Below, one piece after another: positions 11,744 to 20,943 of a DNA stretch of 64,000 nt. The stretch is taken from NCBI GenBank assembly GCA_030847615.1, contig JAUMIR010000005.1, positions 57,501,001 to 57,565,000 on the forward strand, in the 5' to 3' direction. This stretch comes from Gambelia wislizenii. Lineage: Eukaryota; Chordata; Lepidosauria; Squamata; Crotaphytidae. The position numbers and the translations under genes are program-made. The notes beneath the pieces are model-generated. The model did not search any database, was not told where the DNA came from, and saw only the letters and a program-made list of their open reading frames with translations. Every line of letters starts with the position of its first letter. The stretch's first letter is position 1.

Positions 11744-11749
11744 CAAGGG

Positions 11750-13497
11750 ATCAAGGCAGGAGGAATTTTTGAGTTACCCCCCTCTTATTGATGCTTTTGT
11801 TTTCTTTTACAAACCCCTGTTTGGAGACCGTCTGTCCTCGTTCCAGCACGCCTGGTCCTCCATAACATCGGACTGCTGGGTACTCCAGATTATACAACAT
11901 GGCTACTGGATCGAGTTCGACGAACTGCCTCCGACAGGACGGATCCGTACTACATCGCCCTCCCCTCCCCTCATCGAGGAGGTCGGGACCCTGCTTCAAA
12001 AAGGGGCCATCGAACCTGTGAGCACCGAAAGTCGTCACCAGTGCTTTTCCAAATACTTCCTGGTACCAAAGAAGGACGGTGGCCTTCGACCGATCCTAGA
12101 CTTGAGAGTAGTGAACTGGTATATCATTCCAAAGAAATTCAAGATTACCACCCTTGCTGTTATACTCCCTCTTCAACGAGGGGACTGGTTTGCGTCCATA
12201 GACCTCAAGGATGCCTACTTCCACATCGGGACCCACCCTTCACACAGGAGGTTCCTAGAATTCCAGGTCGGGGACGAAGCCTACCAGTTCCGCGTCCTCC
12301 CATTCGGACTCTCCACGGCACCGAGGGTCTTCACAAAATGTATGGCGGCAGTTGCGGCCTTTCTTCGAGAACACTGGGTCATTGTATTCCCTTACATAGA
12401 CGATTGGCTGCTTGTGGCGACTTCGAGGCTTTAGCTCGAGAAGGACATTCTCTTTACCCTAGATGTGTTACACACCCTGGGACTTGTCAACATGGAGAAA
12501 TCTCAGCTGAACCCTGCTCAGTCAATCCAATTCATCGGCGCCCAACTGGACTCGATCTCTGCAGCAGCGTACCTTCCCAACGATCGGTTCGACACCCTCC
12601 GATCCCTGATCCACAGCTGTCGACGGTCGCGTTGGGTTCAAGCACACGATACACAAGTTCTCCTCGGACACATGGCAGCCACCACATCGGTTATGCGTCT
12701 GGCCAGACTTCGATTCACAACAAATGCGTCTACATGGTTGCGGAGCCCATCTGGGACGCCACTGGATCCTAAATTCTTGGAGTACCGAGGAAGGGAAGTT
12801 GCACATCAACGTTCTGGAGCTCCTAGCAGTCCAGAAAGCTCTTCGTGCCTTCGAAGTGTTGGTTTGGAACAGGACAGTTCTTCTCATTACGGATAACACC
12901 TCGGTGATGTACTACCTGAACAAACAAGCTGGTACCAGATCACCTCAGCTCCTTCAACTTACTCAACAGATTTGGGATTGGTGCGTAGAAAGGAACATCT
13001 CCCTTCAGTCCATACATCTCCCCGGGGAGGAGAATATTCTTGCAGACGGACTGACCCGCTCCAACTCCAACGTCCATGAGTGGATGCTCCACAGACAGGT
13101 AGTAGTGGACCTCTTTCATCGATGGGGCACTCTACTGATAGACCTCTTCGCGACTGCCCAGAACAGACAGTGCAACCAGGTTTGCTCCAGAACATGGCAC
13201 AGGGACTCCAGAGGGGACGCCTTCCTGTTTCAGTGGAACGGACCATTCCTGTACCTCTTCCCTACAATCCCGCTGTTGACAAGAATCGTAGCCAAGCTTC
13301 GTCGAGACTGGTCGGATGCGATTCTCATCATGCCATGGTGGCCCCGACAACCTTGGTTCGCACCACTGCTTCTTCTGTCCAGGAGGCGCTTTCTCCACCT
13401 CCTGGACCGTCTGGATTTGCTCACCATCCAGCAGTGCAAAGTCAGGCACCCCGATCTCGACACGCTTTGCCTGACAGCCTGGAGGGTCGAGCCGTGA
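11750..13497 (+). pseudogene. DIRS reverse transcriptase-RNase H, broken
   Basis: The frame resumes after the Gypsy target duplication. RT motifs: LVPKKDGGLRPILDLR near 12061, FASIDLKDAYFHI near 12190, FGLSTAP near 12304 and the catalytic YIDDWLL at about 12395-12415. An in-frame TAG at 12432-12434 follows, then the frame continues to about 12710, where a frameshift leads into RNase H (HINVLELLAVQKAL near 12805, LLITDNTSVMYYLN near 12880, ENILADGLTRS near 13030). The ORF ends at 13497, just before the recombinase. RT-RH followed by a tyrosine recombinase is diagnostic of DIRS elements. Confidence 0.88.
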
Positions 13498-13512
13498 GCC
13501 CGCGGCCTTTGC

Positions 13513-14545
13513 ATGCCATCCCGGATTATGCTCTGCCACGAGAGGTTCAGACGGATTTTTGACGCTGCTAGGAAACCTTCCACTCAAAAAGCTTATCTAT
13601 ACAAGTGGAACCGCTTTAAGAAGTTCCTAACAGAACAGGGATCGAGTCCCGAATCCTGCTCGGTACCGACAATCCTTCAGTTCCTCCTCCATCTGTCAGA
13701 ATCAGGACTCTCGATTTCATCTCTTAGAGGTTACCTAGCAGCTATCCCCGTTGAATTCCAGGCTCGCAATCTGCCTTCCCCCTTTCAGGACCCGATGGTG
13801 AAGAGATTCCTAAAGGGGTATGTCAACCTCCATCCCCTGATTCTTGGTCCCACCCCAGCTTGGAGCCTCGAACTCGTCCTCTCCCAATTAGTGAGACGAC
13901 CTTTCAAACCCATGGTTTCCACCGATCTTCGGCTGCTGACTTGGAAGACTGCCTTTTTGGTCACCATCACCTCCACTCGTTGAGCTGGGAAACTGTGTGC
14001 CCTTCGATCGGACCCGCCATATACATGCTTCCACAAGCATAAGGTTGTATTAAGGCTGGACATCTCCTTTCTTCCCAAAGTGGTCTCCAGTTTCCACCTT
14101 AACCAACCCATCGTCCTGCCTGTCCTGATGCAGGATCCGAAGGACGAATTTGAGTGTACCCTCCATTCCATGGATGTGCGGAGGGCGCTCGCATTCTACA
14201 TACAACGGACTGCCCCGTTTCGGCAATCACCTCAGCTTTTTGTCTCATGCTGATTCAAAGAAAGGGGCACCGATTTTGTCGCAGCGTCTGTCGAAGTGGG
14301 TGACATTGACCATCGCTCTTTGTTATGAACTAGTGAAGAAGCTTCTACCGCCTCGGATTCGTGGATATTCTACAAGAGCTGTCTCCACTTCGACTGCGCT
14401 CCTCTTGGGGGTGCCCCTAGAGGATGTCTGCCGTGCTGCGACTTGGTCATCGCCGTTGACTTTTATCTCACACTACAGACTGGACACTCGTTCTAGGAAC
14501 GAGGCTGCTTTTGGGAGGGCAGTTCTTCTGTCCTCCATCCAATGA
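13513..14545 (+). pseudogene. DIRS tyrosine recombinase, broken
   Basis: The N-terminal core-binding part (RKPSTQKAYLYKWNRFKKFL) starts near 13570. The catalytic domain has the first Arg in ITSTR at about 13969-13983, immediately followed by a TGA (13981-13983) where CGA would fit the family. One extra base near 14250 shifts the frame. Downstream, RGYSTRAVSTS (about 14362) is the box that normally reads His-x-x-Arg; Tyr here replaces the expected His. ISHYRLDT near 14466 carries the candidate nucleophilic Tyr. The enzyme would integrate the circular DIRS DNA without a target duplication. Two lesions plus the missing His mean it is inactive. Confidence 0.85.
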
Positions 14546-14760
14546 GTGAGTGTATTGCATGTTTGAACTATAGACCTTTTATGCATATTTGGACTATGGA
14601 CTTTTTATACACTATTGAATTGTTTAAGGTTTAAGGAATGTGCAAAAAAAAATCCTTTTAGGGGCGGATTGTGAGGTGCCCTCGCCTACTGATGTACAGG
14701 ACATACCCTCCTCCAGTGGGGAAGCTTACTAGTCTACCCAACCGTGTGATTCACAGAGAC

Positions 14761-14828
14761 CACGAAGAAGATGGACAGGTTGCTTATCTGTAACCATAGA
14801 TCTTCGAGTGGTCTTCTGTGAATTCACA
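14761..14828 (+). repeat. DIRS internal complementary region
   Basis: 14761-14774 is the exact reverse complement of the left end (3651-3664). 14775-14828 is the reverse complement of the right end (15059-15112) with two mismatches in 54. The region therefore reads across a joined right-end/left-end junction, the known template arrangement that lets DIRS elements complete their ends by rolling-circle-like replication. Confidence 0.88.
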
Positions 14829-14910
14829 CAGACCCGCCCATCCTCCCCTGTATGTCCTGCTTATGCATATGAGCTTAATGTTCCTGATGCTGCTGATTGC
14901 AGCGTCATTC

Positions 14911-14994
14911 AAGGAACTGAGGGGAATTAGGTGGGAGCGCCTTTTAAGGGACCGTTAATGTGGGCGGAGTTACCGCCAAAATGTATCTATGCAC
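14911..14994 (-). repeat. DIRS right inverted terminal repeat
   Basis: 84 bases, reverse complement of 3662-3745 with two mismatches. It is followed by a 118-base right-end extension; the outer 54 bases (15059-15112) are represented in the internal complementary region. Confidence 0.9.
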
Positions 14995-15543
14995 ATTCTG
15001 CCTAGTGATACTAGAAGGTTCCGTACGCTCTGCGCAGGCGCAGGAATAACCCAACTGTTGTGAATTCACAGAAGACCACTCAAAGATCTATGGTTACAGG
15101 TAAGCAACCTGTCCATTTCAAAGCTAAGTGGAACATCAAGCTTCAAAGGCCAGGAGCTGTTGCTTTAATGTTCTATTTATAAGTAACCATTATGGGAAAT
15201 ACGATGTTGGACTACAGTATATGGAACTTTTGTCTGAACAGAACTTCAGCTTTTTCTAGATCAGCCCCACACATAGCCTTACTACAGCAAAAGGCAATGT
15301 CTGCTTACTAGCAAAATGAGAGCAAGCTTTTGCAGTTATAAATTAGGAATGACTTATCTTGTTCTCTACAATTCCTTCTCATGTCTATTTTCAGCAGAGA
15401 CTCCAAAAAAAGCTTTCCCCCTGACAATAAACATCTGATGATAAACTGTCTAACACACACACCCAGTCAAATCTTAATAGTAACCCCCCCATCACATCCT
15501 AAACATGAATTCAAAGACATAGCTGTGTTAGTCTAGTAAACAC

Positions 15544-15700
15544 GGGGATCTTGTAGCGCCTTTGAGACTCAAAGAAATTGTAGCATAGTCTTTCCTAGAT
15601 TTGGTATACTTTCTCTGTGCATCTGAGGAAGTAGACCAAATCTACAAAAGCCTATGCTACAACTTTTTTCAGTTAGGCTCAAAGATGCTACAAGATCCCC
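15544..15700. mobile_element. foldback element with hammerhead-like core (Penelope-like?)
   Basis: Left arm (GGGATCTTGTAGC...) and right arm (...GCTACAAGATCCC) are inverted repeats around a loop. Inside, 15623-15650 reads CTGAGGA, then a 5-bp stem GTAGA/TCTAC with a 5-base loop, then AAAA where GAAA would be expected. This is a degenerate hammerhead-ribozyme pattern like those reported in Penelope-like retroelements. The family assignment is inference. Confidence 0.45.
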
Positions 15701-16037
15701 TTGCTTACTAACATTATAAACATGAGTTACACATGGATGTACCAGAGCCAATGTCTTAATCAGGAAACTATAGAAAGTGGAGATTTCATTTACAGACTTG
15801 GATGGTTGTCAGCCTTCTGCTGAAACAGTACATTTGAGGACAGTGACTGCATCCTAAGAAAAAGATTGATATATGAAGACAGGCATTTGTCAAGTGTGCG
15901 GCAATTTCCATTTCATGAAAAACAGATCTTTTCTCCATATACATTTTGTGAGCATTCAGCAACTTATTCTGTAATTGCCTATTTTGCATAATTGTTTTCC
16001 TGCTTGTCGACTCCAACAGAGTCCTTAAATACCTGAA

Positions 16038-16420
16038 AGGCAGATCCCGTCTGATCTTGGAAGCTAATCAGGGTCAGCTCTGGTTAGTACTTGGATGGGA
16101 GACTGCCAACAAACACCAGGTGCAGGAAGGAACTGGCAAACCACCTCTTAAGTATTCCTTGTCTAAGGGTGCATCTACATTGTAGAAATAATGCAGTTTG
16201 ACACCACTTTAACTGCCATGGCTCTATCCCACAGAATCCTGGGATGTGTAGTTTTGTGAGGCACCAGTACTCTGGCAGAGAAGGCTAAAGACCTTGTAAA
16301 ACTACAAATTCCAGGATTCCATAGGAGGACTTCAATTGGTGTCAAACTGCATTATTTCTACAGTGTAGATGCACCCTAAGAAAACCCTATGAAATTCATG
16401 GGATGACGTGAAGGCGCAAA
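16038..16420 (+). mobile_element. 5S-rRNA-derived SINE, interrupted by a MITE
   Basis: 16045-16110 resembles the 5S rRNA internal promoter region (CTGATCTTGGAAGCTAATCA, then GGTTAGTACTTGGATGGGAG). The tail resumes after the inserted MITE with AAAACCCTATGAAATTCATG. A second copy in reverse orientation at about 45690-45915 lacks the insertion and shows the uninterrupted sequence. It is a retroposon, not a functional 5S gene. Confidence 0.8.
16167..16376. mobile_element. 210-bp hairpin MITE inside the 5S SINE
   Basis: The ends are GGGTGCATCTACA and its exact reverse complement, flanked by TAA on both sides (16164-16166, 16377-16379). The two halves are extensively complementary (ATCCTGGGATGTGTAGTTTT against AACTACAAATTCCAGGATTC). 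A 3-bp TWA duplication would fit PIF/Harbinger-type elements; a 5-bp CTAAG reading is also possible. Confidence 0.75.
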
Positions 16421-16589
16421 ATGGAAGCCAACCGGGATAGATGTTATTTAAACCATACATTTCTGGTACTGGGGCACTTTAAATGACAAGTTTCAGGAAG
16501 CAGGGTTCTATCATACAAATAAATTCTTAGGCTTCATAGTGCTTATCAAACAAATTCTAATATCCCATCTTGGGAGAAAGGAGGCATAC

Positions 16590-16800
16590 GAATTTATTTT
16601 TATTTATTTAATTCATATGCCACCTTTCTCCCAGAATGGGGCCCAAGGCAGCTTGCAACATATAAAATACAACAATTAAAAATTAAAAGCAATTAAAATC
16701 ATGATAATTTAAAACGTATAATAAAAAAACATGTAAAAGTTAAAAGAATTAACAATAGAAAAAGACCCCCAATAAAAAAGCCTCTGTGCCTGCAGCTACA
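16590..16800. repeat. LINE/SINE 3'-tail fragment
   Basis: The segment with TTTATTTATTTAATTCATATG and CCACCTTTCTCCCAGAATGG followed by A-rich sequence looks like the reversed 3' tail shared by reptile L2-type LINEs and dependent SINEs. Similar tails occur near 18246, 19743, 32300-32500, 45546-45675 and 61144. Confidence 0.45.
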
Positions 16801-17119
16801 AATTCAATGCCTGCTGGAAGTAAAAAATAAATAAAAATGGCCTGCCAGCTAAAGGAAAGCAGGAAGGGGGGGGCAGCCTAGCCTCCCATAGGAATGAAAG
16901 AAATAAAATAAATAAGTAAAATAATATTATAGAAAGAAAGAACAGTTGTTTTTGTACAACTGTATTTAATAAAAGTATCAAAGTGTTGAAAAAAACTAAA
17001 CTAAAAAAAAGAAAGAAAGAACAGAACTGTGAAGTCTCTCTGCACACCATGCATAATTCCACAGACTCTCAGTCTGCTCCTTGGATACTCAAAACAAAAC
17101 CAGGGCTGCTTATGTTTGC

Positions 17120-17900
17120 CTTGGGTACCAAACCCTGACTTCTCGCGAGCTTTCCCGCTCCTCCCGTCGCTCAGCCTCTGCTTCTGTAGAAGAGCCAAGG
17201 CGCACGAGGAAGCTGCTTGCATGATGAGGTCACTCTTCCCCTTTTCAAACTAGAAGTATACAGTACAGTATAGGACTCCTTGCCAGGAAATGGGCGGAGC
17301 TATCTTTACTACGTGGCTTCACTTTACGCTCAACCGCCGCCTTAGGAGAGAGAAAAGGATAGGGAGGGGGAGGGAGAGAGGGAGGGATTCGTTTGGCATT
17401 TAAACTGCCGCGAGGAAAGCGAGAAGGAGAGCGCGCGCGCGCCTAGAAACGGCCGCGGAAAGAAGAGGCGTCTGCGCGTGCGCGTCTTCTACCCCCCCCT
17501 CCCCTCTCAGTTCTTTCTGCCTTGAATCCTTTCGCCCACCCAGGTGGGCCTTCGAGTGGAGGTCGATGAGGGAGCGGCGGTGAGTGAGGGCGACGAGAGG
17601 AGGGGAGGGGGAGCGCCGCCATGGCCGCTGAGGTGGAGTCGTCGCTGGAGCTGAGCTTGTCAAGTAGCAGCTGCGGCGGCGGCCCAGGGCTGCTGCCCCC
17701 CGCACGCTCCCGCATCTTCAAGATCATCGTCATCGGGGACTCGAACGTGGGCAAGACCTGCCTCACGTACCGCTTCTGCGCCGGCCGCTTCCCCGAGCGC
17801 ACCGAGGCCACCATCGGCGTGGATTTCCGCGAGCGCGCCGTCGACATCGACGGGGAGCGAATCAAGGTGGGCGGCTGGGAGGCCTCTCTGACAGACGGGC
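17120..17900 (+). promoter_or_regulatory. RAB33B: RAB33B CpG island and promoter region
   Basis: GC-rich, CpG-dense sequence surrounds RAB33B coding exon 1, including GGGCGGAGC at about 17291 and runs of CG dinucleotides at 17430-17480 and 17700-17860. No TATA box is obvious. The transcription start is probably within about 17300-17560, but its exact base cannot be read from sequence. Confidence 0.7.
17621..17866 (+). CDS. RAB33B: Ras-related protein Rab-33B, coding exon 1
   Basis: Encodes residues 1-82 of a 228-residue Golgi small GTPase that binds ATG16L1 and acts in retrograde Golgi traffic and autophagosome formation. The start at 17621 has a strong Kozak context (GCCGCCATGG). The P-loop GDSNVGKT is residues 39-46, followed by the switch I region with [14 protein letters not shown]. 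The exon ends in ...GERIK at the donor AAG|GTGGGC. The Ser/Gly-rich N-terminus differs in length from mammals, as usual for this protein. Exon 2 is at 20503; total length is 228 against 229 in human. Confidence 0.97.
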
Positions 17901-18090
17901 AGCTCCCGAGACTCCTCCTCTTCCTCCTCCTCCGCCTCGGCGGTGCCCTTGTTTAGCTTCACAGCAGCCCTGTGTGGTAGGCCAGGTGGAGAGAGAGAGA
18001 AAGAGAGTACAGCTTGAGTATCCCTTATCCGAAATCCCTTGGGAAGTGCCAGTGGGGGGCATCCACACTAGAGAAAGAATCCAGGTTGAG

Positions 18091-18240
18091 ACTGGATTAT
18101 TTGCCATGGCTTCTTCCTATGGAATCCTGGGATTTGTAGTTTGGCGAGGCACCAGCTCTCTTTGTCAGAGAAGGCTAAAGACCTTGTAAACCTACAGGCC
18201 CCAGGATTCCACAGGAAGGAGCCATGGCAAATAATCCAGC
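18091..18240. mobile_element. hairpin MITE copy 1 (RAB33B intron)
   Basis: About 150 bases; begins ACTGGATTATTTGCCATGGC and ends with the complementary GCCATGGCAAATAATCCAG, so it can fold over its whole length. The core (GGGATTTGTAGTTTGGCGAG, then GAAGGCTAAAGACCTTGTAA) is shared with the MITE at 16167-16376. Confidence 0.75.
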
Positions 18241-18344
18241 TTTCAAATAATAATAATAATAAAATTTATTTCTATCCTGCCCCTCTGCAACGCAATCGGG
18301 GCAGTTTACAATATAAAAACTCCATAATTGCAATACCCAAGCCC

Positions 18345-18655
18345 ACTGGGATTATTTGCCATGGCTCCTTCCTATGGAATCCTGGGATTTGTAGTTTGGC
18401 AAGGCACCAGCTCTCTTTGTCAGAGAAGGCTAAATAAAGACCTTGTAAAACTACAGGCCCCAGGATTCCACAGGAAGGAGCCATGGCAAATAATCCAGCT
18501 TTCAAACAGGATTATTTGCCATGGCTCCTTCCTATGGAGTCCTGGGATTTGTAGTTTGGCGAGGCACCAGCCCTCTTTGTCAGAGAAGGCTAACGACCTT
18601 GTAAAACTACAGGCCCCAGGATTCCATAGGAAGGAGTCATGGGAAATAATCCAGT
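18345..18655. mobile_element. hairpin MITE copies 2 and 3, head-to-tail
   Basis: Two further near-identical copies at about 18345-18500 and 18505-18655, separated by only a few bases. Each is a self-complementary hairpin of about 150 bases. A LINE/SINE tail fragment (18246-18335) separates them from copy 1. Confidence 0.7.
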
Positions 18656-18657
18656 TT

Positions 18658-19054
18658 CATAGATTTTCCTTGGTTTTTTCCCAGGCTGTGAGGCCGTGTT
18701 CTGGAAGAGTTTACTTCTGATGTTTCACCTGCATCTGTGGCTGGCACCTTCAGAGAATGGTTGGGTAGGAATAATGGGCCATCAACCAACCACTAGCCAA
18801 ACACACTAATCCTCCTTTCATTTCTACACCCAGAAACTAGCCATTCAAATACACAAATTTACATATCCTCCCCAACAGGGGTTCACAGTATATAACCCCC
18901 CCACACACACTCCTACCCAACTATTCTCTGAATATGCCAGCCACAGATGCAGGCGAAATGTCAGAAGTAAACTTTTCCAGAACACGGCCTCACAGCCCGG
19001 AAAAAAACCAAGGAAAATCTATGGATGCCGGCTGTGAAAGCCTTTGACTTCACA
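18658..19054. mobile_element. foldback element with 10-bp target duplication (Penelope-like?)
   Basis: Inverted arms flanked by AATCCAGTTT at 18648-18657 and 19055-19064. The left end begins CATAGATTTTCC; the right end carries an extra GCCGGCTGTGAAAGCCTTTG segment with no partner on the left, the same asymmetry as at 47956-48816. Hammerhead-like cores occur on the minus strand at 18719-18753 and the plus strand at 18928-18962 (CTGAA, TGCCAGCC, GGCGAAA, GTC). It is inserted in the MITE cluster. Confidence 0.6.
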
Positions 19055-19064
19055 AATCCAGTTT

Positions 19065-19220
19065 GATGCTGGATTATTTGCCATGGCTCCTTCCTATGAA
19101 ATCCTGTGATTTGTAGTTTGGCAAGGCACCAGCACTTGTCAGAGAAGGCTAGAGGCCTTGCAAAACTACAAATCCCAGGATTCTAAAGGAAGGAGCCATG
19201 GCAAATAATCCAGTTTCAAA
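19065..19220. mobile_element. hairpin MITE copy 4
   Basis: Fourth copy of the about 150-base hairpin, starting CTGGATTATTTGCCATGGCT and ending GCCATGGCAAATAATCCAGT. An extra half-end (CTGGATTATTTGTGTC) follows at about 19220. Before the foldback insertion it adjoined copy 3. Confidence 0.7.
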
Positions 19221-19739
19221 CTGGATTATTTGTGTCTTATGGATTCCCCACAGGAACTGTGCCGTATTTTGGACTTTTTCTGATTTTGGAATACTTGCGT
19301 ATACATAATGAGATATCTTGGAGCTGGGACCCAAGTCTAAACATGAAATTCCTGGATTTTGATCCCACCACCCCAAGATTTTAGAACATTTGCATATCTT
19401 GGAGATGCGACCCAAGTCTAAATATGAAATTAGCCTGATGGTAATTTTATACACAATATTTTACATAATTTGATGCATGAAACAAAGTTTGTGTACACTG
19501 AATCATCAGAAAGCAAAAGTGCCACTATCTCAGCTACCCATGTGGACAATTTTTGATTCTGGAGTATTTTGGAATTCCAGATAAGGGATACACAACCTGT
19601 AAAGGACTCAGAGTCACCTAGGAAACTTCCTGGCTGAGCAAAGATACTAGCTAATATCAACTTCTACATGTTTCTCAAAAATCTTTATATCGTTTATTCA
19701 GTCCATTGAATTGAATGGAATGGATCATTTTTATAATTA

Positions 19740-20500
19740 TGATGTATTTATTTATTTATCACTTTTCTTCCCGCCATGGCTTCCAAAACACTGCATAACA
19801 AAAAAAGATAAAACATTCTTAAAAACAGGTTATAAACAACCTTTAGAAGCTAAAAAAAATCTTTAAAAACTTAAGAAGGCTGTAATTACCGTAGTTTGTT
19901 CTCTCTTTATCCTGTCCATCTTCCATGAGACTTTTTTCTTTGCAACAACAGGAATTAATGCTACAGTTGCCCCTCAGATTCCTTTTCTAACCCTTACTCC
20001 TTATTCATTATACCTCACTAATTGACTTGAAGTACATCTGAATATATTTTGATATTTTGGACACCTTTTGGATCTATTGCATCCTCTTTTTCTCCTTACC
20101 TATACTTAAAGTTTTAAAATTATGCAGTGACACATGAATTTTTATCATCTAAAGTTAGGAAGGGTGATGATGACTTTGAAATTTGTTTGTGAAAAGTACG
20201 GTAACCCATCTGTGTCACATGCTGATTGTATTAGGAAGTTCGCATTCTGAAATGCAAACCCCTAATACAGAATGAAAGCTTTGTTTTCTTTATAAGTTTT
20301 AGCATTTAAAGTTTAGAGGAAACTTCCTTGTGGAAGTGTGCATTTATGTGCGTCCTGCTGGAGTTTCTCCTCCCCTGTTCCATAAGTGGTAATTACAAAT
20401 CACCCCTCTATAGAAGACCTGATGAAGAAAAGTCATGGCTGTAGAAAAGTGCTGTCTTGCTGAAATAGAAATCAATTGTGTTTTCTTGTGTTTTTTTTCT
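19740..20500 (+). other. distal RAB33B intron
   Basis: 19743-19880 is a LINE-tail-like fragment (TATTTATTTATTTATCAC, then CCCGCCATGGC). The rest is unique-looking AT-rich intron ending in a polypyrimidine tract (TTTTTTTTCTAG) at 20502. Confidence 0.5.
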
Positions 20501-20502
20501 AG

Positions 20503-20943
20503 ATCCAGCTCTGGGATACAGCAGGGCAGGAACGGTTCAGGAAAAGCATGGTACAGCACTACTACAGGAATGTACATGCAGTTGTATTTGTATATGATAT
20601 GACAAACCTTGCCAGTTTTCATAGTTTGCCATTGTGGATCGAGGAGTGTAAACAACACTTACTCACTAACGATATACCCCGGATTTTGGTTGGAAACAAA
20701 TGTGATCTGAGGAGTGCAATCCAGGTGCCTACGGACGTGGCTCAGAAATTTGCTGACACGCATAGCATGCCGCTGTTTGAAACGTCTGCTAAAAATCCTA
20801 ATGACAATGATCATGTGGAAGCTATATTTATGACACTGGCTCATAAGCTCAAGAGCCATAAGCCACTCATGCTTAGTCAGCCACCTGATAACACTGTCCA
20901 TTTAGAACCTGCGTCAAAACCTGCCATAACATGTTGGTGTTAG
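20503..20943 (+). CDS. RAB33B: Ras-related protein Rab-33B, coding exon 2
   Basis: Encodes residues 83-228. WDTAGQE (residues 86-92) is the G3 box, NKCD (147-150) the G4 box and ETSAK (175-179) the G5 box, all canonical, so GTP binding should be normal. The C-terminal CWC is the Cys-x-Cys double geranylgeranylation signal of Rab33 proteins. The acceptor TTTCTAG|ATCCAG joins in phase 0 to exon 1. The sequence is nearly identical to mammalian RAB33B apart from a few residues before the C-terminus. Confidence 0.97.
   Translation: MQLWDTAGQERFRKSMVQHYYRNVHAVVFVYDMTNLASFHSLPLWIEECKQHLLTNDIPRILVGNKCDLRSAIQVPTDVAQKFADTHSMPLFETSAKNPNDNDHVEAIFMTLAHKLKSHKPLMLSQPPDNTVHLEPASKPAITCWC

Larger units (their letters stand above)
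3651..15112 (+). mobile_element. DIRS-like tyrosine-recombinase retrotransposon, split by a Gypsy insertion
   Basis: A DIRS-order element of about 5.95 kb once the 5.5-kb Gypsy insertion and its target duplication are removed. It has gag-like, RT-RNase H and tyrosine recombinase regions in that order, 84-bp inverted terminal repeats, and an internal complementary region at 14761-14828 whose halves are complementary to the two element ends. No target duplication is seen at the outer ends, as expected for recombinase-mediated integration. All proteins are broken by stops or frameshifts. The right boundary is uncertain by about 4 bases because CCAT occurs both at the left end and just after the right end. 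Confidence 0.9.
18010..19599. mobile_element. Tigger-like (Tc1/mariner) element expanded by nested insertions
   Basis: The ends are CTTGAGTATCCCTTATCC at the left and the reversed GGATAAGGGATACACAACCTG-like end at the right, each flanked by TA (18008-18009, 19600-19601). Internal words such as CATAATGAGATATCTTGGAG and GTACACTGAATCATCAGAAA resemble a widespread amniote pogo/Tigger-derived repeat. The original element would be a few hundred bases; hairpin MITEs and a foldback element have been inserted into it. All of this lies in the RAB33B intron. Confidence 0.7.

Noticed and set aside
16045..16110. possible 5S rRNA gene
   Set aside because: Only the internal part resembles 5S rRNA, the remainder is SINE body, and a second copy has the same non-5S tail.
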